Shown here: positions 43,245 through 52,192 of the stretch, in pieces
Position numbering within the stretch: position 1 is the stretch's first letter
How the letters are laid out: each line of letters opens with the position of its first letter
NCBI GenBank assembly: GCA_031363945.1
Contig: JANLVJ010000041.1
Coordinates: 1-64,000 of the forward strand
Length of the DNA stretch: 64,000 bases
DNA from: JANLVJ01 sp031363945
Lineage (GTDB): Bacteria > Bacteroidota > Bacteroidia > Sphingobacteriales > Sphingobacteriaceae
Direction: 5' to 3'
Position numbers and translations under genes: made by a program
The notes under the pieces: model-generated
What the model was told of the DNA's origin: nothing
What the model saw: the letters and a program-made list of their open reading frames with translations, nothing else
The model's database searches: none

Positions 43245-45080
43245 ATGTTTGCAAATAGCTTACGTAAAAACTTAGTTTTATCCTTTAGGGTATTATTAAT
43301 TTTTACTTCATCAATATGCCTTCTTAATTTTTTAGGCTCTGTCTATTACCAAGAGACTTGTAGACTAAAAATAATTCAGCTCATTAAAGAAAGCAGTCAT
43401 AATCTTTATGGGCTTCAGGTAAAAGATATACATCTTAACCTGCTACTGGGTAAAATTCAACTCGACGAATTAGCGCTTGAACCTGATACCGTAATTTATC
43501 TGCGTTTAAAACAAGAAGGAAAGTCTTCTTTCAACAGGTACCATTTACATGCCAAATCATTGGTGATTTCATTCAGGCAGGTATACAGACTATTATTTGA
43601 CGGGCGGCTGCATATTGGCGATATAAGCCTAAATCAGCCAATAATCCATGTCCAAAACGATTCAATACCCGGCCAAGATGGTAAAAGAGCATTTTCAAAC
43701 GCTGATTTCCCTTTAAATAAAGGACTGGTCAGTTCAATATTTATAGATAACCTGACCGTGAACCATGGACAAATTTCATATTTAAAAACCGGGCACATCA
43801 AATCAGAACAGTTCACCTGCAATAGCAATCAGGTTTATTTTCACGCAGAAAGCATAATTATAGATAGAAACAGTTTTAAATCAACCTTGGTTTCATTTCT
43901 TGACAAACAGAAATTTACCCTCGATTTACATTCCTTAATCTTTAAAAAGCGCAGTGGCTCTTATGTTTATACTGCAAGAGAAGCAAGAATTGCAAAAGAT
44001 GATAATGAGGTGCGTATAGAAGGCTTGAAGATGCTTCCTCAATTTAAGGTACCCGAATATATACTTTCAGTAAATGAAAATCCAGGAAGAGATTTCATGA
44101 CACTGGGCATTGATAATATCAGTCTGAAAGTTTCGGCATTTTTCAAAATGGTTAAATCCGGGTTCATTGATATTCCAGTTATTTCAATAGAGGGCGCCGA
44201 CTTTAAATATAATTCTGACGGTATTCCAAGCACTGTATTGAAGAAATATGATATGCCTCAGAACTTTTTAAAAAAATTAAGCACCCGAATTAAAATAGAC
44301 AGCATAGAGATACACCATAGTACCATTCTATATCAGGATTACGGTGTGAGTACCCATAAAAATGGGCGGGTAATCTTTAATGATATTAATGGGGTGATTT
44401 CTCACCTCAGTAATGATTCATCCTATTTACGAAAACATAAATACCTGGATATTGCTATTCGAACAAAACTGTATAATACTGGCAATCTTCAGTTAAACGT
44501 AACATTCGACATGCAGTCTAAGACAGACTCGTTCAGATACTCGGGTATTATGGGTTATTTCCCGCTGACAATCATAAACCAGATAACCGTACCACTTTCT
44601 TCACTGCAGATTATACGTGGAAATGCGGTAAATTGCTGGTTTGATGTATGTGCTGATAAGCAGGGCGCAACCGGACGGCTAACAGGAAACTATCATAATC
44701 TATATATCAAGCTCCTGGCTGATGATACAACCATTGCCGCCTCACATAAAATGAAAACCCTGTCTTCTCTGGCAAATATGTTCATGGTACTCAATGATAA
44801 CCCCCTGATTAATGAACCTCTTCGTACTGAAGAAATTTATAACAAACGTGATGAAAACCGATCTTTTTTTCGGTTCATGTGGAGATCGCTGTTATCAGGA
44901 TTAAAGCCCACGATCGGGATGCAGAAAGGAAGAGAAGAGAATTTCAACGCATTTATTACAAAATATCAACATTTCACAACCTGGCACCGTTCGGGTCAGA
45001 AAGCCCGCATTATTAAACGTGAAAATAGGAGGCATTTACGAAAATTAGTAAAGGAAAGCCATCGGATTAAGAGCAGTTAA
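43245..45080 (+). CDS. large membrane-anchored protein, AsmA/DUF748-like, unrecognised
   Basis: 611 aa. One N-terminal transmembrane helix (about 12-32, VLSFRVLLIFTSSICLLNFL) then a long beta-rich region on the far side of the membrane. Segments such as YGLQVKDIHLNLLLGKIQLD ... RLHIGDISLNQPIIHV and SSIFIDNLTVNHGQISYLK have the alternating pattern of AsmA/TamB/DUF748 proteins that bridge the envelope and carry lipids, but no exact family is recognised. The last 60 residues are basic (RKLVKESHRIKSS). It ends 70 bases before the M16 gene on the same strand; operon possible. Confidence 0.6.
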   Translation: MFANSLRKNLVLSFRVLLIFTSSICLLNFLGSVYYQETCRLKIIQLIKESSHNLYGLQVKDIHLNLLLGKIQLDELALEPDTVIYLRLKQEGKSSFNRYHLHAKSLVISFRQVYRLLFDGRLHIGDISLNQPIIHVQNDSIPGQDGKRAFSNADFPLNKGLVSSIFIDNLTVNHGQISYLKTGHIKSEQFTCNSNQVYFHAESIIIDRNSFKSTLVSFLDKQKFTLDLHSLIFKKRSGSYVYTAREARIAKDDNEVRIEGLKMLPQFKVPEYILSVNENPGRDFMTLGIDNISLKVSAFFKMVKSGFIDIPVISIEGADFKYNSDGIPSTVLKKYDMPQNFLKKLSTRIKIDSIEIHHSTILYQDYGVSTHKNGRVIFNDINGVISHLSNDSSYLRKHKYLDIAIRTKLYNTGNLQLNVTFDMQSKTDSFRYSGIMGYFPLTIINQITVPLSSLQIIRGNAVNCWFDVCADKQGATGRLTGNYHNLYIKLLADDTTIAASHKMKTLSSLANMFMVLNDNPLINEPLRTEEIYNKRDENRSFFRFMWRSLLSGLKPTIGMQKGREENFNAFITKYQHFTTWHRSGQKARIIKRENRRHLRKLVKESHRIKSS

Positions 45081-45149
45081 ATTTTAATGTGTACAGATCG
45101 CTTTTTTTACTAGTTTCAGGCAATAAAACTGAACCTTAAAAAGAATCAT

Positions 45150-46478
45150 ATGCCAGTAAAAAAACTCTTATTTATTGCACTCTCAGCCCTGACATTATCA
45201 GGCACCCAGGCTATTGCGCAAAAGGTTGACTTCACCGAATATAATTTGCCCAACGGTCTTCATGTAATTTTGCACCAGGATCATACTGCTCCTGTGGTTG
45301 CAGTCACTGTCATGTACCATGTTGGTTCAAGAAATGAAATAACAGGCCGAACAGGTTTTGCTCATTTTTTTGAACACCTATTATTTGAGGGAAGCGAAAA
45401 CATTAAAAGAGGTGAGTTTATGAAGCTTGTTTCTGCAGGCGGGGGCCAGAATAATGCCAATACAACCCAGGATCGCACTTTTTATTATGAGATTTTCCCT
45501 TCAAACCAGTTAAGAACAGGTCTCTGGCTTGAAAGTGAGCGAATGATGCATCCGGTAATCAACCAGATAGGCGTAAAAACCCAGAATGAAGTTGTCAAAG
45601 AAGAAAAAAGACTGAGCTTTGATAATCGTCCTTATGGCAATATTATTAATGTCATCGGCCAGGATCTTTTCACGCTTCACCCCTACCATAATGGCGTAAT
45701 CGGATCAATGAAAGACCTTGACTCAGCCAAGCTAGGCGAATTTAAAGACTTTTTCAAACAGTTTTATGTGCCCAATAATGCAGTTTTAACAATATCAGGT
45801 GATATTGACCTTGTCACAATACGCCCGTTGATTGAGTCATATTTTGGTCCTGTTCCAAGGGGTAAAGACGTGACCTATACCCAGATCATTGAGAAACCAA
45901 TTACCAAACAGATTATTGATACAGCTTATGATGCTAATATTCAAATCCCAGCTATTCTAGCAGCCTATCGGGTACCAGGTAAGGATAGCAAAGATTCTAA
46001 AGTAATGCAGATGATATCATCTATTCTTTCTAGTGGAGCAAGTTCGAGAATGTATAAAAAAATGGTTGATGATAAAAAAACTGCTTTGCAGGTTTTTGCC
46101 TTTAACTACGCCCTTGAAGACTACGGAATGTACATTGTAGGGGCGATTCCGAATGCAGGAGCAGCACCAAAAAGCTTATTAGCTGATATGGATGAGGAGG
46201 TTTTAAAACTTCAGAAAAATTTAATTAGCACTGATGATTATCAGAAGCTTCAAAATCAGTTTGAAAATGATTTTGTGAGTGAAAATACCCGGATGCAGGG
46301 TATCAGCGAAAATCTGTCTAATGGATATACTTTTTATCATAAAAACACCAATGAGATTAATGATGAATTATCGGTAATCAGGTCTATTTCAAGGGAAGAA
46401 ATAAGAGACGCAGCGCGTAAATACCTGAACTCAAATCAGCGCCTGGTTTTATACTATCTGCCAAAAAAAGCGAAATAA
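45150..46478 (+). CDS. M16-family zinc protease, catalytic subunit
   Basis: 442 aa with signal peptide (KKLLFIALSALTLSGTQAIA, then Q), so periplasmic. The inverted zinc motif HxxEH is at H72-F-F-E75-H76 (GFAHFFEHLLFEGSEN), and the distal Glu is in NEVVKEEKRLSFDN near 150. The C-terminal half has the paired inactive M16 fold but lacks the R/Y pair (SSGASSRMYKKMVDDKKTAL). Such subunits work as heterodimers with a partner supplying R/Y, encoded 86 bases downstream. Probably degrades peptides in the periplasm. Confidence 0.93.
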   Translation: MPVKKLLFIALSALTLSGTQAIAQKVDFTEYNLPNGLHVILHQDHTAPVVAVTVMYHVGSRNEITGRTGFAHFFEHLLFEGSENIKRGEFMKLVSAGGGQNNANTTQDRTFYYEIFPSNQLRTGLWLESERMMHPVINQIGVKTQNEVVKEEKRLSFDNRPYGNIINVIGQDLFTLHPYHNGVIGSMKDLDSAKLGEFKDFFKQFYVPNNAVLTISGDIDLVTIRPLIESYFGPVPRGKDVTYTQIIEKPITKQIIDTAYDANIQIPAILAAYRVPGKDSKDSKVMQMISSILSSGASSRMYKKMVDDKKTALQVFAFNYALEDYGMYIVGAIPNAGAAPKSLLADMDEEVLKLQKNLISTDDYQKLQNQFENDFVSENTRMQGISENLSNGYTFYHKNTNEINDELSVIRSISREEIRDAARKYLNSNQRLVLYYLPKKAK

Positions 46479-46504
46479 TGCTTTTAGTAACACAGATTAT
46501 AAGT

Positions 46505-46520
46505 ACCTGAAAAATCAGGT
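46505..46520. repeat. ACCTGA-AAAA-TCAGGT hairpin between the two M16 genes
   Basis: Six-pair stem with a four-base loop, followed by TTTC on the plus strand. It could be an attenuator or processing site that lowers expression of the second gene. Same arms as at 12331, 37787 and 48665. Confidence 0.55.
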
Positions 46521-46564
46521 TTTCAAACTGAAAAATTAATTCTTACCATTTTTAATTGTACGTA

Positions 46565-48649
46565 ATGAAAAAATATCTACTGATTGCCCTGTCACTTGTT
46601 TTTCAATATAGCCAGGCACAGACCCCGATTGACCGAACCACTGTACCACCTGCAGGGCCTGCTCCAGTTTTAACTATTAAGGATCCGACTATTTATAAGC
46701 TGCCCAATGGCATGACTTTACTGGTCGTTGAAGATCACCGATTTCCAAAAGTCAGCGCCACATTTTCAATAGACAGAGGCCCTGTAACTGAGGGAGCAAA
46801 AGCTGGTGTCATGAATTTGATGGGCGGTATGCTGAATGAAGGAACTCAAAAAATGTCGAAGGCTGATTTTGACCAGGCTGTTGATAAACTTGGAGCAAAC
46901 GTTTACCTGAACGCAAACGGAGGGTCAGCTTCAGCATTAACCCGGTATTTTCAACATACGTTTTCTTTAATGGGCCAGGCATTAAGAGAACCTGCATTTA
47001 AGCAGGAATCATTTGATAAACTAAAAACCCAGGCCCTTACAAATTTTAAGTCAGAGGCAAATAGTGTACAGGCGGTTTCATCACGGGTTGTCAAAGCCCT
47101 GAGTTATGGCAAAACCCATCCAGAAGGCGAATTTGAAACAGAAGAATCTATTCAGGGAGTAAACCTGAATGATATTAAAGCTGCCTATCATGAAAATATT
47201 TCCCCTTCCCGTTCTTACCTGACTATTGTAGGTGATATAAAACCAGAGCAGGCTAAACTCTTTGTAAATGAAGTATTTGGAACCTGGAAAGGAGTAAAAC
47301 TTACCCTGCCAGTACTTGCAGATGTAAATAACCCTGATAAAACTGAAATTGATCTGGTAAATATGTCAAATGCTGTTCAGTCAGAAATATCAGTCGTTAA
47401 TCTGATCACGTTGAAGCAAAACAACCCTGATTACTTTCCAGCCTTGCTGGCTAATTATATTTTGGGCGGAGGTGCCCAGAGCCGTTTATTCATGAATCTA
47501 CGTGAGAAATATGGGTTTACCTATGGGGCTTACTCAAGTCTTGGCTCAGGTAGATTCCAGAGCAGGTTTGATGCCTCAGCCTCTGTAAGAAATGCAAAAG
47601 TTGATAGTGCAGTGACCCAGTTTCTAGCTGAAATAAAACGTATTCGAACTGAGAAAGTAAGTGATGAAGAACTTAAGGTTGCCAAAGCACTTTATAACGG
47701 ATCATTTGCCCTGGGCCTTGAAGACCCTGCCAGAACGGCAAAATTTGCGAGTAATATATTAATTAATGAACTGCCTGCTGACTTTTATAAAACGTATTTA
47801 CAGCGTGTAAATGCTGTCACTCCTGAAGATATCTTAAGGGTTAGCCAGAAATACATGAATTATCAGAACACGCGTATTGTTGTGGTAGGCAATCTGAGTC
47901 AGATTCCTGACAGTCTTAAAAAGAGTGGCTATCTGGTAAAGTATTTTGATACCTATGCTAGTGCTATTGCTGTAGGCGCAGATAAATCAAAGCCTGCGAT
48001 CAGCGCTACTGATGTTATCAAAAAATATCTGGCTGCTATCGGGGGCATCGACAAGCTGAAAGAAATCAAGACTGAAGAATCAACATCAAATATGACTGTT
48101 AGTGGTATGTCACTCACTGTTATTCAGAAAAAAATGATTCCCAACCTTGAAAATACGACTATGTCAATGGGAGGCAATACCATGTTAAAAACCGTTTTTG
48201 ATGGTAATAAGGGTTATCAGGAACAAATGGGAAACAAGAAAGAATTTACGCCAGAAGAAATTGCCCAAAAAAAGAGCCGAACATCTCTCTTCGAGCAACT
48301 CGATTACTTACAGAATCCTGCTTTTAAACTAGCAGTTGTAGGGTTACAAAAAATTGGCGGTTCTGATGCTTACCAATTATCGATAATTGACCCTACAGGA
48401 AAAAAATCATCGGAGTATTATGATGTTAAATCAGGATTGCTTGTAAAATCTGAAACAACAGTTACAACTGGTGCAAATACGGTTAATACGTCGGTTGAAG
48501 TAGGTGATTATAGAAAGGCAGGTGTTTATTTAATTCCCTATAAACAAACCATTTCAATTACATCTACTGCAGGCAGTCAGACAATTGAAATGACTGTGAA
48601 AGAAGCCCAACTTAATCCAGTTCTTACCTCCGCTGATTTCAAGCCTTAA
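46565..48649 (+). CDS. M16-family partner subunit without zinc site, fused to a C-terminal lipoprotein-sorting-like domain
   Basis: 694 aa from the ATG at 46565 (MKKYLLIALSLVFQYSQAQ, signal peptide); a TTG three codons earlier is unlikely. Residues 40-480 are a complete M16 fold, but the zinc motif position reads VMNLMGGML (82-90), so it is inactive. It keeps the R/Y pair (SRLFMNLREKYGFTYGAYSS), as expected for the non-catalytic partner of the preceding gene. Residues about 490-694 form an extra domain (YLAAIGGIDKLKEIKTEEST ... YYDVKSGLLVKSE) resembling the beta-sheet of LolA/outer-membrane lipoprotein-sorting proteins. Role of that domain is unknown. Confidence 0.88.
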   Translation: MKKYLLIALSLVFQYSQAQTPIDRTTVPPAGPAPVLTIKDPTIYKLPNGMTLLVVEDHRFPKVSATFSIDRGPVTEGAKAGVMNLMGGMLNEGTQKMSKADFDQAVDKLGANVYLNANGGSASALTRYFQHTFSLMGQALREPAFKQESFDKLKTQALTNFKSEANSVQAVSSRVVKALSYGKTHPEGEFETEESIQGVNLNDIKAAYHENISPSRSYLTIVGDIKPEQAKLFVNEVFGTWKGVKLTLPVLADVNNPDKTEIDLVNMSNAVQSEISVVNLITLKQNNPDYFPALLANYILGGGAQSRLFMNLREKYGFTYGAYSSLGSGRFQSRFDASASVRNAKVDSAVTQFLAEIKRIRTEKVSDEELKVAKALYNGSFALGLEDPARTAKFASNILINELPADFYKTYLQRVNAVTPEDILRVSQKYMNYQNTRIVVVGNLSQIPDSLKKSGYLVKYFDTYASAIAVGADKSKPAISATDVIKKYLAAIGGIDKLKEIKTEESTSNMTVSGMSLTVIQKKMIPNLENTTMSMGGNTMLKTVFDGNKGYQEQMGNKKEFTPEEIAQKKSRTSLFEQLDYLQNPAFKLAVVGLQKIGGSDAYQLSIIDPTGKKSSEYYDVKSGLLVKSETTVTTGANTVNTSVEVGDYRKAGVYLIPYKQTISITSTAGSQTIEMTVKEAQLNPVLTSADFKP

Positions 48650-48662
48650 AAATTAATTTTAT

Positions 48663-48683
48663 ATACCTGAGCTGTTCAGGTAT
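48663..48683. repeat. ATACCTGA-N5-TCAGGTAT inverted repeat after the M16 genes
   Basis: Eight-pair stem with loop GCTGT, starting 13 bases past the stop of the M16 partner gene. No T-tract follows, and a proper terminator lies 60 bases further on. It belongs to the recurrent ACCTGA/TCAGGT set. Confidence 0.6.
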
Positions 48684-48742
48684 GTAAAATAGGTTATCAA
48701 TGAACAGATCTTAGAAATAACTGGTTAAAATCAGTCAATTCC

Positions 48743-48781
48743 AAAAAAGCCAGAATAGCGATATACTAATCTGGCTTTTTT
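48743..48781. terminator. bidirectional intrinsic terminator
   Basis: AAAAAAGCCAGA (48743-48754) and TCTGGCTTTTTT (48770-48781) are exact inverted repeats with a 15-base loop, giving a T-tract on both strands. It lies between the convergent M16 and ilvE genes and can end both transcripts. Confidence 0.9.
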
Positions 48782-48855
48782 CCAGAAATAAATGGCAGTT
48801 GAAACAGCTTTCTGATGATTATCGGACACTATTAACCGTATTACTGACCGAAAAT

Positions 48856-49923
48856 TTAAACTTTAACGATCCAGTGATGAGTATCTGCAATTTTACCAGA
48901 TTTGATTTTATCTAAAGTTGTACTGATTGCATGAATATAAGACCGTACCTCTATGGTCGATGGTAAGACATACCGCTTACCTTCAAACCCAATTTCAGCA
49001 ATAGATGAGAGTGTTGCAGCGGTACCAGAGCCAAAAGCCTCCAGTAATGTACCAGCTATTGAAGCTTCTATTATTTCTACAATAGAAACCCTACGCTGTT
49101 TAACAGGAATATTGAGGTCAGCAGCAACTTGAATTACACTCTTGCGGGTTATTCCATCCAGAATTGTATCACCCAGCAAAGGGGTGACAAGTTCATCACC
49201 GATTCGAAAAAATACATTCATGGTACCTGCTTCTTCAATATAGTTATGTTCGGCACCATCGGTCCATATCACCTGGTCAAAACCTTCATCAATAGCAATT
49301 TTGGTCGGATATAATGCACCAGCATAATTTGCTGCAGCTTTTGAAAAGCCTATGCCACCAGCTGCGGCCCTGGTAAATTCAGTCTCAATTTTAACTTTTA
49401 CCGGCCGTGAAAAATATGGACCTGAAGGACAGGTAAAAATACAGAACATATATTCTGTTGATGGATGAACACCGACAAATTCATCAGTGGCAAACATATG
49501 AGGTCTGATATATAGCGAACCCTGCTCAGTTGTAGGTACCCAGTCACGATCAAGGGAAACAAGTTTTCTAACGGCTTCAACAAAAAGTGCCTCAGGAATC
49601 TCAGGCATACATAGACGGGTAGCAGATTTATTAAATCTTCTGGAATTTTCTTCAGGCCTGAATAAAACCACCTCTGATGTATCGTTTCTATAGGCTTTCA
49701 TGCCTTCAAAAATCGCCTGTCCATAATGCAGGGTAATCAATGCAGGAGAGAATTCAAGCTTACCAAAGGGTGTAATTTTAAGCTCAGACCAGTGACCGTT
49801 TTTATAGAGGGCAGTAAACATATGATCTGAAAAGACTTTACCAAATGGAAGATTTGAAAAATCAATATTCGGAAGTTTTGAATGCTGTATTTCAGTTATT
49901 TCGATTTCTTCAGTTACAATCAC
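48856..49923 (-). CDS. ilvE: branched-chain amino acid aminotransferase
   Basis: 355 aa class IV PLP enzyme, GTG start at 49923 (no in-frame ATG before the conserved FSNLPFGKVFSDHMF). It transfers amino groups between glutamate and the keto acids of leucine, isoleucine and valine. PLP lysine in GGIGFSKAAANYAGALYPTK; also ITLHYGQAIFEGMKAYR, YIRPHMFATDEFVGV, EEAGTMNVFF and AFGSGTAATLSSI. It follows thrC by 28 bases, so threonine-derived isoleucine synthesis is finished by the same likely operon. Confidence 0.95.
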   Translation of the reverse strand: MIVTEEIEITEIQHSKLPNIDFSNLPFGKVFSDHMFTALYKNGHWSELKITPFGKLEFSPALITLHYGQAIFEGMKAYRNDTSEVVLFRPEENSRRFNKSATRLCMPEIPEALFVEAVRKLVSLDRDWVPTTEQGSLYIRPHMFATDEFVGVHPSTEYMFCIFTCPSGPYFSRPVKVKIETEFTRAAAGGIGFSKAAANYAGALYPTKIAIDEGFDQVIWTDGAEHNYIEEAGTMNVFFRIGDELVTPLLGDTILDGITRKSVIQVAADLNIPVKQRRVSIVEIIEASIAGTLLEAFGSGTAATLSSIAEIGFEGKRYVLPSTIEVRSYIHAISTTLDKIKSGKIADTHHWIVKV

Positions 49924-49951
49924 GTCATTAAGGTTTATTCAGGCAAATATA

Positions 49952-51259
49952 TTAAAAGTTTGCCTGAAGAAAAGCGTGCACATCAGCGAGAGTGGCATCT
50001 ACTTTTTTAAAGATTTCGGTCTTTGCCAGCAAAGAGTATAACCGTTCGGGTATTTCTACCGGTTTACCAGTTTGCTTTTCAACCAGATCTGCAAATTTTG
50101 AGGCATGGGCTGTTGAAAGAACAATACCAGGAGAGATATGATCATTAGCCTGAATACGGTAACGCTGAAGTGCCAGGTAGGCAACGGCGGTATGCGGATC
50201 TATTATATAGCCTTGATTTTTATATAGTTCTGAGATCGTGGCAGCTGTTTCTTCATCAGTAATTTTAAATCCGGTAATATCCTGATTCAGGGCATTCAAA
50301 TCATGTTGATACAGATCGATTATCCGGGAGAAATTACTTGGGTTACCCACATCCATCGCTGATGAATATGTTTCAAGACTCGTACGTGGTCTGAAAGTGC
50401 CACTATTGAGGTATTCAGGGAATACATCATTTTCATTACTGGCTGCAATGAGTTGTTTTATTGGCAGGCCCATACGTTTTGCTAATAAAGAAGCCGTCAG
50501 GTTACCATAATTACCACTTGGGATTGAAATAATTGGGGGAGGTGTATCTGCTTCAAGTTGGCTGTAGGCATAGAAGTAATAGAAGCTTTGTGGAATCAGG
50601 CGACCAATATTAATTGAGTTAGCTGAACATAACTGATATTTTGCCTGAAGCACCCGATCGAGAAAGGCTTCTTTCACCAAGCGCTGACAGTCATCAAAAG
50701 TACCATCAACAGCCAGTGCCTTAATATTCTCACCCATAGTTGTTAACTGTCGGCGCTGCATATCGCTCACCTTACCATCAGGATACAGAATCACCACATC
50801 GACATTCTCAACTCCCAGAAAGCCACTTGCAACCGCGCCTCCTGTATCACCAGAAGTAGCAGTAAGAACTATTATTCTTCTTGGGGCATTTCTAGCCACA
50901 TATCGTAAAACCAAGGCCATAAACCGGGCACCAAAATCTTTAAATGCAAGCGTTGGGCCATGAAAGAGTTCAAGAACAGAAATTTCAGGGGTGATTTTTT
51001 TTAAAGGTACCTCAAAATCAAAGGCACAATGACAAATACGTTCGAGCTCGCTGATCGGTATCTCATCAGAAAGCAAATGGGTTGAAATAGCAAAGGCCAT
51101 TTCTGGAAAATTCATCTTTGAAAGCTTCCTATAAAATGTTGACGGTAAAGGTAATATTGAATCAGGCACGTACAAGCCCTTGTCTGGGGGGTAGGCATCT
51201 ACGATAGCCTGCGAAAATAATTTTTTATGTTTGGGATTATTTGTTGAATGTAACAGCAT
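49952..51259 (-). CDS. thrC: threonine synthase
   Basis: 435 aa PLP enzyme, fold type II, making threonine from O-phosphohomoserine. PLP Lys in GPTLAFKDFGARFM; phosphate/substrate loops LTATSGDTGGAVASGF, SIPSGNYGNLTASLLAKRMG, SANSINIGRLIPQ. The ATG immediately follows the thrB stop with no gap. Length near that of E. coli ThrC (428). Confidence 0.96.
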   Translation of the reverse strand: MLLHSTNNPKHKKLFSQAIVDAYPPDKGLYVPDSILPLPSTFYRKLSKMNFPEMAFAISTHLLSDEIPISELERICHCAFDFEVPLKKITPEISVLELFHGPTLAFKDFGARFMALVLRYVARNAPRRIIVLTATSGDTGGAVASGFLGVENVDVVILYPDGKVSDMQRRQLTTMGENIKALAVDGTFDDCQRLVKEAFLDRVLQAKYQLCSANSINIGRLIPQSFYYFYAYSQLEADTPPPIISIPSGNYGNLTASLLAKRMGLPIKQLIAASNENDVFPEYLNSGTFRPRTSLETYSSAMDVGNPSNFSRIIDLYQHDLNALNQDITGFKITDEETAATISELYKNQGYIIDPHTAVAYLALQRYRIQANDHISPGIVLSTAHASKFADLVEKQTGKPVEIPERLYSLLAKTEIFKKVDATLADVHAFLQANF

Positions 51260-52192
51260 TTAACTTGAATATGTACCTGTGCGATTAATTGGTGATAGGT
51301 ATGAGTGGGCCGTAACACCTGCTTTACAAAAGGCCAGAACCATTGCTGCTGCAATTTTTTCAGCACGCTGAATTCCTGTTACAAACGCAAAAACCGTTGG
51401 CCCTGATCCAGAAATACTACAGCCGATAGCACCATTGTCAAGCGCTGCCTGTTTAACCTGTGAATATCCGGTGATAAGTGGGGCTCGATAGGGTTCAGCG
51501 AGTAAATCCTGAAAAGAACGGCTGAGCAGGAGCATATCATTGTTTACCATGGCCATTATAAACCCCGCCACATTTGCCATCTGGGTAATAGTATCATTCA
51601 GGCTTACCTGACTGGGTACCAGATTGCGCGCAGTTTTGGTAAGAATTTCAAGATCAGGGTGAACCAATACTGTACAAAGCTCATCTGGAACCGGAATCTC
51701 AATGAGATCGACAGGATTAGCAGATCGTACCACAAGCATGCCACCAAGCATTGCAGGAGCTATATTGTCGGCATGAATACAGCCACTAGCCAATTTTTCA
51801 CCCTCAAGAGCAAAGGGTATCAAGCCCAATTTATCACCAACAGGATTTCCCAATAACTCGTTGAGTCCAAAAACAGCGGCTGCAGCACTCGAAGCACTTG
51901 AACCCAGACCACTCCCAACAGGAGATAATTTATGAATTTCAAGTTCTACTCCCTGACGAATATCGAGGTGCTTCATAAAATGAATTAAGGCAACACCTGC
52001 TGTATTTTCTGCAGGAATTCTTGAAATTTTACCAAAGTCTCCAGTGATAAGCTTAATTGAAATTTTTTCAGACGCATTCGTTCTCAAGATCATCCGATCA
52101 CCAAGACCATCAATTGCAAAACCCATCATATCAAAGCCTGCTCCTACATTGGCGACTGTGGCCGGTGAAAAAACAGCTACAGACTTTACCAT
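51260..52192 (-). CDS. thrB: homoserine kinase
   Basis: 310 aa GHMP kinase that phosphorylates L-homoserine. N-terminal VAVFSPATVANVGAGFDMMG, ATP loop LSPVGSGLGSSASSAAAAVF, and C-terminal GAIGCSISGSGPTVFAFV. The start overlaps the thrA stop by 7 bases and the stop abuts thrC, so the three genes are coupled. Confidence 0.96.
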   Translation of the reverse strand: MVKSVAVFSPATVANVGAGFDMMGFAIDGLGDRMILRTNASEKISIKLITGDFGKISRIPAENTAGVALIHFMKHLDIRQGVELEIHKLSPVGSGLGSSASSAAAAVFGLNELLGNPVGDKLGLIPFALEGEKLASGCIHADNIAPAMLGGMLVVRSANPVDLIEIPVPDELCTVLVHPDLEILTKTARNLVPSQVSLNDTITQMANVAGFIMAMVNNDMLLLSRSFQDLLAEPYRAPLITGYSQVKQAALDNGAIGCSISGSGPTVFAFVTGIQRAEKIAAAMVLAFCKAGVTAHSYLSPINRTGTYSS

